Positions 53,131-63,505 of a stretch of DNA of 64,000 nt are shown piece by piece. A program made the position numbers and the translations under genes. Every line of letters starts with the position of its first letter. Position 1 is the stretch's first letter. The DNA is from Schistocerca nitens (Eukaryota > Arthropoda > Insecta > Orthoptera > Acrididae). The notes under the pieces were generated by a model. That model saw only the letters and a program-made list of their open reading frames with translations, was not told the origin of the DNA and ran no database searches. The stretch is from NCBI RefSeq assembly GCF_023898315.1, contig NC_064623.1, positions 19,915,140 to 19,979,139 on the forward strand, in the 5' to 3' direction.

Positions 53131-53330
53131 TGTTCGAAGAGATTTCGTGATTGCAGCCGGTCTTCGAAAACTTCACTCCACGATGTTTCAAATGGGCACC
53201 TGCCAGTCAACTTCAGGTGAGCCTCAAAGACTTCTACGGCTCACCTGAAGATAACTGGCAGGTGTCCATTTGAAATATCGTGGAGTGAAGTTTAAGACGA
53301 CCAGCTGCAATCACGAAATCTCTTCGAACA
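53131..53330. repeat. 200-bp palindrome with 93-bp arms
   Basis: Arms 53131-53223 and 53238-53330 are inverted copies (outer ends TGTTCGAAGAGATTTCG and CGAAATCTCTTCGAACA) with a few mismatches and a 14-base centre. It is non-coding. It may be a fold-back MITE or a palindromic duplication; no TSD is evident. Confidence 0.85.
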
Positions 53331-53718
53331 ACATTGTCACCCATGACGGCTATTAGCACGAGGACTCCCCAGGCGTTTAATGTCCACAGTCGAACCGGTT
53401 ATCTTTAGCAGCCAGTCTCATGACAGACGACTTATTCTGTGCATTACGTTGACCAAACATTCCACAGTTTGGCAACAGGCTCTCCGCAAGATTCAAAACA
53501 TTTGAAATATGACTGTGACAAAACACTGTTCCATACCTGAGCGCTCCATTACTAACCACAAAGAAAACACATGAAAATCGTGCAATATTCAGTGCCGTCA
53601 ACTTACTAGAACAGAAATGGTTGGCATTTCAAAAACTTTATTCCTTATGGGACGCCCTTTATAATCGATGGCAACATCGTGTTGTTTGAGGCTTTTCCGA
53701 CGGGCTAGTTGTAAGTAT

Positions 53719-53836
53719 GGTTTTCGGGCGAGACCTCATATGTCGTTGTGAAAACTCCACAATATTTCGTTGGTGCAACTGCCCGACATCTTAAGTGGAG
53801 TTCCCACAACGCCATGCGACGTCTCGCCCGAGAACC
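53719..53836. repeat. 118-bp imperfect inverted repeat
   Basis: GGTTTTCGGGCGAGAC (53719) and GTCTCGCCCGAGAACC (ending 53836) form the outer arms, with continued imperfect pairing inwards to AACTCCAC/GTGGAGTT. It is distinct in sequence from the palindrome at 53131. Confidence 0.75.
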
Positions 53837-53949
53837 ATTTTTACGACAGTCGTATTAATTGATATATTTAATTTATGTTCGTAGACTGGCATCATAAGGT
53901 GTAACCCTTCTATGTGAGGTGCATTCGTACACTGTAATTAACTAACTGC

Positions 53950-55170
53950 CAGGTTTGGAGGGCAAAGAAGTTACTAGAAAGATTGAAGAACACGATTATA
54001 GCCCAAATACATAAGGAGGAGGATAAGAGAGGTGCAAAAAACTATAGAGGTTCATCGCTACTAGAGGTCGGCTACAAGGTGCGGTCGAAACTCTTCGTTA
54101 AGAGAGAAGAAGAACAGGTAGGAAGTACGGTTGGAGACTATGAAACGGGATTTAGTTAGGGAAGATGTTTTTCCAAGAGCAATTTTTATGCTGAAACAAC
54201 TGGTAAAATATAGAGCCTTAAAGGACAGAAGAACGGCCGTAGTCTTTGTGGACGTTGCGAAGACGTGAGATTCTGTCGACAAATGCACTCTTGTGAGGAT
54301 GCTAGAGGACTAGATGGCGCTACACGGGAACTCACAGAGAAAATTCTGACAGACACAAAGGCGAGGGTAAGATTCAGAGGAGCACTGTAAGAAGTGATCA
54401 GATAGTGAGAGCAATGAAGGAGAAAATGGGAACAACAAAGAGGCACTGGAGAGAGAAAAAGAACAAAAGAACAACAGGTCCTAAATGGACTGCCTAGCGA
54501 AAATGACACGGAAGGAGAGGTCCGACAATCGAAGCAACGTAGCCAGAAGGGTCGCACTGACGCTCGCCTACAAAAACACAAAAATGCTGGATACCACTGG
54601 GCACTGGGAAACAGTAGAAGCCAGCGTGCAAGAGGTGGACTAATTTAAATGCCTGGCGAAATGTATATAAAGAAGTAGCAGGAGCAGTGACAGAGTAGTA
54701 GAAAGAATGAAAAAGGTGTCGGCCTTCTGTATGTCCTGATATTCAGTAATCGAAGATACCTGTGGATGCAAAGGTCAGACACTAGAAGACAATGATGCGT
54801 AATACGACATCATATGCTGATGAGACGATAATACTAGGAAGACATGGTGGCGCAGGTCAAGTACCAAAAGAAGAGAACCACGCCGAGGAAAATACTGCAA
54901 CCTGAAATAGGTGGAGACAGATGGATGCGAAGACGTAGGGGAGGACATAGCAGAGCATGATGGAAACATCTGGAGAAATCACACTGAAAAGGGCAAGATT
55001 TATGGTGCATATGATCCGGATGAATATGTACAGAACGAGAAAAGGAATATGGGGAACAATAGGTAGGACGAGGGGGAAGACAGGAACCAAGTGTGTTGTA
55101 CACCTTAGGAAGAATGATGATCAAGATGGAAAGGGCGGAAAATTGGTGAAGGAAGTACATACCCACAAAT
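53950..55170 (+). pseudogene. Strongly decayed RTE-like LINE relic
   Basis: Scattered plus-strand blocks in RTE order: IIAQIHKEEDKRGAKNYRG (about 53993-54050), a GDYETGF-like block (about 54135), VVFVDVAK-like (about 54238-54270), and a distal RRRGRPR-like basic segment with a following Trp region (about 54925-54970). Frames are broken everywhere. Identification rests on order and motifs rather than long similarity. Confidence 0.5.
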
Positions 55171-56039
55171 AAGCCAGAGAACAACCATTTCTAAGGATGA
55201 GGAAAAGCACTGAGAGTCACCAGTGGAGCAGAAAATAGAAGAAGATACTTAAAGTCTCACAAGGAGAGTGGGAGAGAAGAGAGACAAAGGGTGAAGTGTT
55301 ACTGAGAGGAGAAGATGAAAACGAAATTATAGGAGGGGCCACCTCTGGTTGTACAGGGGCTTTATAGAAAGAAGAAGAAGAAGAGGAATTTCTCTCTGAT
55401 GACGTGTAACACCTGTCGTTTTGGGAGTGCATTTTAGAGTAGGTTAGGAGAGATCACCATCCGGCCTCTTTGCGAAATTTTCTGGCAGAAATTTCTCGAC
55501 TACTGTGTCTGTCGTGTGTGGTACAGTCAGCTGCATGAAATCAGCCTCGTTTACGGCTTCGGGCGTCTGTGCCTCGCTGCAGTATGAGAGCAGGGTACGC
55601 TGCTGGCGGTAAGATGGCCTCCTAAATATTAACACACCGCCGCCCCCCCCCCCCCCGGGGGCTATAAATAGCCTGATAGCCTCTCGCGCCCTACCCCGTT
55701 CTACCTGCTACTCCGGCGGAGTTGTGTGGGGGCTCAACAACACGTAGAGGGGGAAGCCGGCATACGCGGACAGATGTACCAGAGAGTACCGTAAAGTTCT
55801 GATTATCATCTGAAATTTATTATGCTGTATTGGTGATATTTTATCACAGCTATCCTGTCCCCCAGCGCATGATGTTCAAAATTTTAGTTAAGTGTGTTCT
55901 CTGGAGAGAATTGAGGGCTCGTAGTCTGGCACAGATCGTACATTTTAAGCGTACAAGTAGCCGGAAAATCCAGAACGAGATGCCGCTTGTGTAAGGAAAT
56001 GATTTCCCAGTGATGACACTATTTGAATTAGAAAAGGAA
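55171..56039. other. No recognisable gene; TATA-like motif after a C/G run
   Basis: At 55640-55665 a run of C then G is followed by CTATAAATAGCC (about 55661-55672), resembling a core promoter, with no recognisable downstream gene. The rest holds short frames only. Confidence 0.35.
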
Positions 56040-56740
56040 TTCCCAAAGTGGTCACATGTCCTTGACAGACGAGTCAAGGTCTGGCAGACCGTCAATGACA
56101 GACGATGCGGTCACATAGAAGAGATTGGAGTGTTTAATCCTTGAAGAGAGACGAGCATCCGTAAAAATGACCGTGAATGACACTCATCTCAGTTATGGTA
56201 CTGTGTGGAAAGCTATTCATCACAACTGCAGATGTCTAAAGTGTCTGTAGAGTGGGTTGCAACTTTGTTGACGTCCTTGCAAAAGCAAACACAGAGTGAC
56301 CTTTCGGAAACGGCGTCGATGCTGTTGGAACAGGATGAGTTTTTTGATCCTCTGGCAACTACGGATGAATCATTGCTATGCCAGTATGATCCAGAGACAA
56401 AAATCATGGGCGTGGATGGAAGCGTGCAAGTTCACTCCCCTCGAAAAGGCAAAAGTGCAAAAGTGAGCTAGGAAAGTAATTTATTTATTTATTTATTTAT
56501 TTATTTTTTGAGACTGTCGCGGAGCAATCCTCACATATTAATTTGGCGAGGGTAAAAATCATCACTTGCAGCTATTACAGTAACCTTATGGACAAGTTAC
56601 GACAAGTTCAGATTCAGAAACGGCACGGTGTGCTCTTCGCAGGCGTTCGTCTTCTGGCTGACGATACACCAGCCCAGTCGTCTCAAGTTGCAGTTAACAA
56701 ATCAAGGGCATATTTGTGTCCCGTTCTTTAATGTCACTGC
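56040..56740 (+). pseudogene. mariner transposase relic
   Basis: Plus strand, in mariner order: a SGRPSMTDD-like linker and helix-turn-helix (about 56075-56215, LSYGTVWKAI); a TTDESLLCQYDPETK block (about 56358-56400) equivalent to the GDETW..YDPETK first-Asp box; and YYSNLMDKLRQVQIQKRHGVLFAGVRLLADDTPAQS (about 56565-56680), equivalent to the second-Asp HDNARPH region. A (TTTA)n run at about 56479-56506 interrupts it. No terminal repeats were found. Inactive. Confidence 0.75.
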
Positions 56741-56844
56741 CGATGAGTGATAAAACTTCATTGAACTGCTCTTCATTAACCCTAAAATAAGTTTTAAACT
56801 TTTCATCGTGAAGCCGTAAATCTTGCATTAATTAGTTGTATTCA

Positions 56845-58389
56845 CTCTGTATATTGAGCAAGCAGCAAAGAAAACAAATGAAAAACTAGGAGTAGGAATG
56901 AAAGTCCAAGGATAAGAAATAAAAACTTGGAGCTTTACCAATGACATTGAAATTTTGGTAGAGGCAGCAAAGGACTTGGAAAAGCAGTTCAACGGAATAG
57001 ACAATATCTTGAAAGGAGGATATAAGATGAACATCAACGAAAGCAAAACGAAGATAATGGAATGTAGCTCAAATAAATGAGCTGATGCTAAGGGAATTAG
57101 ATTAGGAAACGAGACACTTAAAGTAGTAGATTAGTTTTGCTATCTGTGAAGCACAATAACTGGTAATATACATATATGAATATGGTGTCTGTTTTTTGGG
57201 ACATGTCCGAAAGAACAGACACCATTGATGACCTGCAGCCGTCTAGAACGAAATTAGAATTATATTAATACCTCCAGGTGCCAACAGGCGTTGATACATA
57301 TCAACGGGGACAGGTGAAAATGTGTGCCCCGACTGGGGCTCGAACCCGGAATCTCCTACTTACATCGCAGACGCTCTATCCATCTGAGCCATCGAGGGCA
57401 CAGAGGATAGTGGGACTGCATGGACTATCCCTCGCACGCCTCCCGCGAAACCCTCATTCTCACCTTGTATGTCCACACACTACATTCGTAGTGTCCCACC
57501 TCAACACACTCATTACTCGTGGAAGACATCTTACCAAGTCCCGCAAGAGTTCGGGGAATATGTGTGCATCCGCACAGAAGGAGAATATCATGGCTGGTAT
57601 TGCCAGAACTATATACATATATGGATATGGTGCCCGTTCTTTCCGACATGTCCGAACGAACGCGGGAGGCGTGCGAGGGATAGTCCCTGCAGTCGCACTA
57701 TCCTCTGTGCCCTCGATGGCTCAGATGGATAGAGCGTCTGCCATGTACGCAGGAGATCCCGGGTTCGAGTCCCGGTCGAGGCACACATTTTCACCTATCC
57801 CCTTTGATATGTATCAACGCCCGTCGGCAGCTGGAGGTATTAATATAATTATAATAAGTGATGATGGTCGAAATAGGGAGAATATAAAATGTAGGCTGGC
57901 CACGGCGAGAAGAGCGTTTCAGAAGATGGGAAGTTTGTTAACATTGAGTATAGATTAAAGTGTCAGGAAGTCTCTTCTGAAAGTACTTGTATGGCTTGTA
58001 TGGAAGTGAAACATGAACGATAAACAGTTTAGACAAGAAGAGAATAGACGCTTTGCGGTGCTATAGAAGACTGCTGAAGATTAGATTGGCGGATGACGTA
58101 ACTAATGAGGTGAGGTGGTACTGAAGAGAATTGGGGAGAAGAGAAATTTGTGGTATAACCTGATGAAAAGAAGGCATCGGTTGGTAGAACACATTGTGAG
58201 GGATGAAGGGGTCACCAATTTAATATTGGAGGGTAGAAATCGTAGAGGGAACCAAGAGATGGATACAGTAAGCAGGTTCCAATGGATGTGGGTTTCATTA
58301 GCTACTTGGAGATGAAGAAACTTGCACAGGATAGGGTAACATGGAGAGCAAGAACCAGTCTTTGGATTGAAGAGCACAACAACAACATC
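56845..58389 (+). mobile_element. 5'-truncated RTE copy with a fold-back insertion
   Basis: Begins inside reverse transcriptase (LYIEQAAK-like, 56850) and continues through degraded FADD-region and KMNINESKT-like blocks to about 57160. It resumes at about 57860 (DDGRNRENIKCRLATARRAF), reaching the C-terminal region and a (CAA)n tail at about 58376-58389. Several frameshifts and stops. The gap is the inverted-repeat element 57163-57855. Confidence 0.85.
57163..57855. mobile_element. Fold-back element with two opposed tRNA-like modules
   Basis: A minus-strand tRNA-like module at 57326-57398 and a plus-strand one at 57709-57783 share GGCTCAGATGGATAGAGCG and B-box-like GGGTTCGAG. Outer arms are inverted: ATATTAATACCTCCAG near 57262 and CTGGAGGTATTAATAT near 57828. 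ACATGTCCGAA repeats at about 57212 and 57648. In the second module, 5-bp anticodon and T stems and a near-complete acceptor stem can be drawn, but position 33 is A, not U. Boundaries are set by the RTE sequence resuming on each side. Confidence 0.7.
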
Positions 58390-58704
58390 GGACGAACCCA
58401 ATTCGGTTAATTTGATATTGAATGTAAAAGCAGTAGTTCACCATCGCTATCGCTCCCTGAACCACAGTCCACCCGTGGCTGGCTGGAGGTGAGGTCTGGT
58501 TCACATCACGGCACTCCGAACGCCATTTCTAGTACCATCCATAAACTGTACTCATGTTAGCACGTCGTCTCAGCAAATGAGCAAATACGAAGACGGAATA
58601 GAAAACATAGCTCATAAAACATAGCCTTCTGTTTGAAGGGTACGCATCTGGAATCAGGATACGCGCTACGTACGGCGACGTCATCCGAAGGCATACCTCG
58701 AGAT
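58390..58704. other. Spacer, no recognisable gene
   Basis: Nothing identified. The last eight bases (CTCGAGAT, 58697-58704) are the TSD of the hAT element. Confidence 0.4.
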
Positions 58705-60473
58705 TAGAGATGGGTAGTTCGCGAACGAACGGGTGCAAAGGAACGGTTCACCAAGATGAACGAAAGGACCGAGGAACGAATTCCAAGGAACGATCAGTTC
58801 ATAGTTCACTTCGGTCGTGGCGGTCTACTTATAGTTCCCGGGTACGAGGAACGATCGGTTCATAGTTCCCTGCTTCACTTCGGTCGCGGCGGTCACTTCG
58901 GCAGTTCTCGTTCCAGCCTCGGTCGCGTGCTCGTCTCAGTCTCGGTCTCCCCTAGGCCGCACTCGTCGTTCTTCGCATGACCACCTGTCTCAGTTCCACT
59001 GCCGACTGCTCCTAGTTAGTTCAGTATCCAATTGTTCGTTTCGTTCACTGCTATCGCCCATTTTACATGTGTTCCAGACTGTTCTTCCACTTGGGTCTGG
59101 CTATTCAGCGTCCACGACCGGTAATCAAAAAGTATTTTATAGTTACGTAAATTACATAAAATTCACGTTGTATGTGATAGGTACGTCTTTTCAGGTAACA
59201 AAAGGGCATGTCAGCTCACTTCATTATATCGATGAACAACTGAAGACATACTTATAACAAGGCAAGTTTTTTTTTTTATTCATATATGTTTTTGGTTTCA
59301 TCGACTTGATTTAGCAGCTAAATTTCAATAATTTGCTTAATTTTTAGTGTAAGAAAATTCATATAAAACGATTTTCGTGTATCTTTCATATACAAAACAT
59401 TACATTTAGGAAGGCTCTAATTATTTTTAAGTTTCGTTGTTTCCAGTTTGCATTACCTGCTAGTTTCGTTTCTTTGGAAAAAAAAGAGAGAGTGGGTTGT
59501 GGGTCATTTTGGCTCAGTAGGAAAAGCGGTGCCTCTCCGTTTGAAAAGACATAGATTGCCATAAAATCGTATTTACTTATTATCTCAAAAACATTTGTTC
59601 AGAAGGAGCTTTCAAACCAAAAACTTTATTACTAGGAACTTAATAATTATTATTATTATTGCTGAATCAACGTTAATAATGCAACATAAAAACCTAATTT
59701 TTTCTAAGCGTGTGACGCAGGTATGATAAAACCACATTTTATTTTATTCTTCCATAAAATCTCTACTTCGCCTACAAACTCAGAGACAACGTGAAGTATA
59801 TATAGGGTGTAAACTATTATTGTTTACAACGTAGCATAGCTATGTAGTGGAAGTCGAAACGAAGAATTTTATACAAGACACTTGTGGTCTATTAAGTTGA
59901 GAAACAGCCGCCAACAGATTTACAAGACTACATGTGCTATAGCCCATGTACGTTGAGTGAGATTTTCATGTTCTCTTCTCCAGCTCTCTACACATCGTCA
60001 TCGATTGTTTCGCCATTGTTGCTTGCATTAGCTTGTTATTTCTTCACTGCCTAATTATTACATGTTTGTCTGTTTGTTGTATCTGCTCGTAAGGGGCAGC
60101 ACATCGTCCGTAATTGGCAAGCAGTCTGTACTCGGGGCCGGTTTTCCGTGCGCCACCCTATATTATTTCCCTGCGATCAGCCACACAAGGCTACGGTTGG
60201 CTAAACGACAGGTTCTGCAGAATCACAGAAATTAGTTCTAAAAGTGTGTAAGAATTCTGTAATGAATAAAAACTCTATATTCCAGGAGGGAGGCAAGTGC
60301 CCCCTCTTGGTGCCCTTCATCCTTCAGTCACCTACACTGCTAGTTTTCAGTTTTTCATAAGAACCATATACCAAGCACAAATGAACGGTGAACGAGTAAA
60401 AATGAACGGTTCCCAAAAAAGAACGATCAGCAGTGAACTAGATCCTAAGGATGAACGAGTTTGCCCATCTCTA
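58705..60473. mobile_element. Non-autonomous hAT-type transposon
   Basis: Inverted ends TAGAGATGGGTAGTTCG (left) and the complement ending TTGCCCATCTCTA (right). An exact 8-bp TSD CTCGAGAT lies at 58697-58704 and 60474-60481, the length typical of hAT. No transposase frame in 1769 bp. The ends are rich in repeated GAACG/CGTTC and AACGATC-GTTCATAGTTC motifs; CTTCGGTCG-GGCGGTC repeats near 58819 and 58881. Such subterminal repeats usually bind transposase. Strand cannot be assigned. Confidence 0.88.
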
Positions 60474-60481
60474 CTCGAGAT

Positions 60482-61036
60482 ACGCTAAGCCGGTGTGAGA
60501 CGGTCCTAACGCAGGACGCGTGCGCTGCCCGGTTAGGGATGTGCGTTGCGCTGGACGGACTGGAAGAGCAGGCGGGGGCAAGCAGGGTGGTGTCGAGGTG
60601 CGGCCGGTGTTTCGACACTGCGAGAAGCCGGCGGAGCGACGCAGCGACGAAAGCGATAAGCGGCAGACCCCCTCTGCGGCCAGGTTGCGAAGTCCGCCGC
60701 CACGTGGCAGCACCGGCAGGCCGGCAGGTAGGCACACTGGAGGCTGGGCCCCGCTCTGTGCGGACTTTCCCCAGCCCGGCCGGCCGATGTCCACCAGACC
60801 AGACCAGACCAGACCAGACAAGGCACGACAAGACAAGCCATGGCAGGGCGCGCCAGGTATCCACTCCAGGCTGCCGTCGTCCGCCACTGACACAAAGCCC
60901 GTTTCGCACAAGCGACTTTTTGACCAATATCGACTGCTCGAAATCCTTGCGCCTCTCGTATCTGCGTTTAAATCAGCAGCCAGACACGTCGCGTGGCTGT
61001 TTGTGATGTCAACGATTTATACATAATGTGGAGTCG
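60482..61036. other. GC-rich, CpG-rich block of unknown nature
   Basis: About 450 bases markedly richer in G, C and CpG than the surroundings. Overlapping open frames exist on both strands (for example 60461-61006 plus and 60445-60927 minus), as expected from GC richness; none shows a recognised domain. A CCAGA pentamer is repeated five times at 60794-60818. It could be a host promoter-type island or a TE leader. Confidence 0.45.
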
Positions 61037-61377
61037 TACACTGAAGAGCCAAAGAAACTGGTTCACAACTGCCTAATATTGTGTATTGTTGACAAACTGC
61101 CTATTGGCTTCTGTCTCGGGTTCTTCGGCCGACGTTCATCTAATGATTTCTCTGACGTAGCAAGTGGCCACGAAAGCCTCAACAATTTTGTATTGTGTAT
61201 TGTGTAGGGGCCCCGCGGCCACGCAGAAGTGCCGCAAAACGACGTGGCGTGGGATCGACTAATGTCTAAAGTAGTGCTGGACGGAAGTGACACTATGAAT
61301 CCTGCAGGGCCGTCCATAAATCCCCAAGAGTAGAAGGGGACAGAGATCTCTTCTGAACAGCACGTTGCAAGGCATCC

Positions 61378-61600
61378 CCCCCCCTCCCCCCCCAAAAAAA
61401 GGTTCAAATGGCTATGAGCACTATGGCACTTAACTTCTGAGGTCATCAGTCCCCTATAACATAGAACTACTACTTAAACCCAAATAACCTAAGGACATCA
61501 CACATATCCATGCCCGAAGCAGGATTCGAACCTGCGACCGTAGCGGTCGCGCGGTTCCAGACTGAAGAGCCTACAACCGCTCGGCCACTCCAGCCGGCTA
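61378..61600 (-). mobile_element. tRNA-derived SINE, family A
   Basis: Left tail is a C-run then A-run (about 61378-61400) followed by GGTTCAAATGGCTATGAGC. The head ends GGCCACTCCAGCCGGC at the right. Flanked by GCATCCC, about 61372-61378 and 61603-61609; the left copy merges with the C-run. It lies inside the TcA copy. Confidence 0.85.
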
Positions 61601-62068
61601 ACGCATCCCAGGTATGCTTAATAATGATCATGTCTGGGGAGTTTGGTGCCCAGCGGAAGTGTTTAAACCCACAATAGTGTTCCTGTAGCAAATTCTGGAC
61701 GCATAGGGTGTCTCATAATCCTACTGGAATTTCCCAACTCCATCAGGATGCACAGTGGACATGAATGGATGCAGGTGATCAGACAGAATGATTACGTACG
61801 TGGCACCTATCATAGTCGTATCTTGACGTATCAGAGGTCATATATCACACCAACTGCACACGCCCCTCACCATTACAGAGCGTCCACCAGCTTGAACAGT
61901 CCCCTGCTGACATCCAGGGTCCATGGATTCATAAGGTTGTCTCCATACCCGCACACGTCCACCCGCTCGATACAATCTGAAACGAGACTCGTCCGACCAG
62001 GCAACATGTCTCCAGTCATCAACAGTCCAGTGTCGGTGTTGACAGGCCCAGGCTAGGGGCAAAGCTTT

Positions 62069-62282
62069 GGTCAAATGTTCAAATGTGTCGCCGGCCGGAG
62101 TGGCCGTGTGGTTCTAGGCGCTTCAGTCTGGAACCGAGCGACTGCCACGGTCGCAGGTTCGAATCCCGTCTCGGGCATGGATGTGTGTGATGTCCTTAGG
62201 TTAGTTAGGTTTAAGTAGTTCCAAGTTCTAGGCGACTGATGACCTCAGAAGTTAAGTCGCATAGTGCTCAGAGCCATTTGAA

Positions 62283-62335
<53 letters not shown>

Positions 62336-62485
62336 CAAATGGTCCGAATTCCTAAGGGACCAAACTGTTGAGGTCATGGGACCCTAGACTTCCACACTAC
62401 TTAAACTAACTTAACACTAAGGACAGCACTCACACCCTTGCCCGAGGGAGGACTCGAACCTCCAGCGGGAGGGGCCGCAGGAGGT
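62069..62485. mobile_element. Compound insertion: two SINEs joined by (T)51
   Basis: A plus-strand family A SINE (about 62090-62284) ends in a run of 51 T (62285-62335). A minus-strand, 5'-truncated SINE of a related family (62336-62482, B-box complement GGACTCGAACC) follows directly. The pair is flanked by AAAGCTTT at 62061-62068 and 62486-62493. The simplest reading is one SINE inserted into the tail of the other. Confidence 0.8.
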
Positions 62486-62627
62486 AAAGCTTTTTGTCGT
62501 GCGGTCATCAAGGGTACACGAGTGGGCCTTCGGCTCCGAAAGCCCATATCGATGATGCATCATCGAATGGTTCGAACGCTGACACTTGGTGATGGCCCAG
62601 TATTAAAATGTGCAGCACTCTAAGCAA

Positions 62628-62680
62628 GGGCCGCGCGGGATTAGCCGAGCGGTCTGAGGCGCTACAGTTTGGACTGCGGA
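62628..62680 (+). mobile_element. 3'-truncated SINE head fragment
   Basis: About 52 bases matching only a tRNA-like head (GGGATTAGCCGAGCGGTC, then GAGGCGCTACAG), embedded in the TcA copy. The B box and body are absent. It is the same kind of head that the truncated partner at 62336-62482 lacks. Confidence 0.7.
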
Positions 62681-63080
62681 AGTGTTGCATTTCTGTCACG
62701 TTGAACAATTCTGTTCAGTCATCGTTGGTGCTGCTCTTGCAGGATCTTTTTCCGCCCACGGCAATGTCGAAGATCTGATGTTTTACCGGATTCCTGATAT
62801 TCACGGTACATTCGTGAAATGTTTATACGGGAAAATCGGCACTTCATCGCCACCTCGGGGATGCTGTGTACCAGCGCTCGTGCGCCGACTATACCGCCAC
62901 GTTCAAACTCACTTAAATCTTGATAACCTGCCATTGTAGCGGCAGAAACCGATCTAACAACTCCGCCAGACACTTGTTGTCTTATGCAGGCGTTACCGAC
63001 CGCAGAGCCGCATTCTGCCTGTTTACGTTTCCCTGTATTTGAATACGCACGTCTATATCAGTTTCTTTGGCGCTTCAGTG

Positions 63081-63505
63081 TTGATTGTGGAGTATGCTGC
63101 GCACTGCCCAAGCGTAGAAGTAGGGAAGTGTGGCGGTTAGAAGGTAAACTATTCTGGCTGCCCTCGTTCCTACAACAGACATGGGTTTTGTGCTTTCCTG
63201 CCTTCATAATTTTTTTTGTGTTCTTTGCTTTGTTTTCGTGGCACACTGAAACGGTTGCACAAGGTTCTGGTATTTTTCCTATTAGTGTTCTATCCTACAG
63301 CGGACACGAAATAAGAGAAGCAAAAAAAAGATACGACTATTTACCTTTGGCACAGAAAAAGCGTACACTACACATGGATAAGAAGGTAATTATATAAATG
63401 TCTTTTAATGAAAATTATTCGACGAGAAAAATAATTTTCGATGTTATTTGGCACTTAAAATGAAAACATGATACAAAGGATAAACTAAGAAGGTATTATA
63501 TACTG
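63081..63505. other. No recognisable gene
   Basis: A+T-rich; one open frame (62984-63397, plus) overlaps the TcA end and shows no known domain. Confidence 0.4.

Larger units (their letters stand above)
61039..63080 (-). mobile_element. Tc1-like transposon (family TcA), interrupted by SINEs
   Basis: Ends CACTGAAGAGCCAAAGAAAC (after TA, 61037-61038) and GTTTCTTTGGCGCTTCAGTG (63061-63080; the following TA is mutated to TT). Minus-strand transposase pieces: YQDLSEFERGGIVGARA (about 62930), FSRINISRMYREYQESGKTSDLRH, WACQHRHWTVDDWRHVAWSDESRFRLY (about 62050-61975, first Asp), a GGRSVMVRGVCSW block, and HTWDAL near 61610. It is broken by a SINE at 61378-61600, a compound SINE at 62069-62485 and a SINE fragment at 62628-62680. 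Same family as 30665-33061. Confidence 0.88.

Noticed and set aside
60445-60927. Overlapping proteins on both strands
   Set aside because: Open frames on both strands are expected in GC-rich DNA; no recognisable domain or start context.
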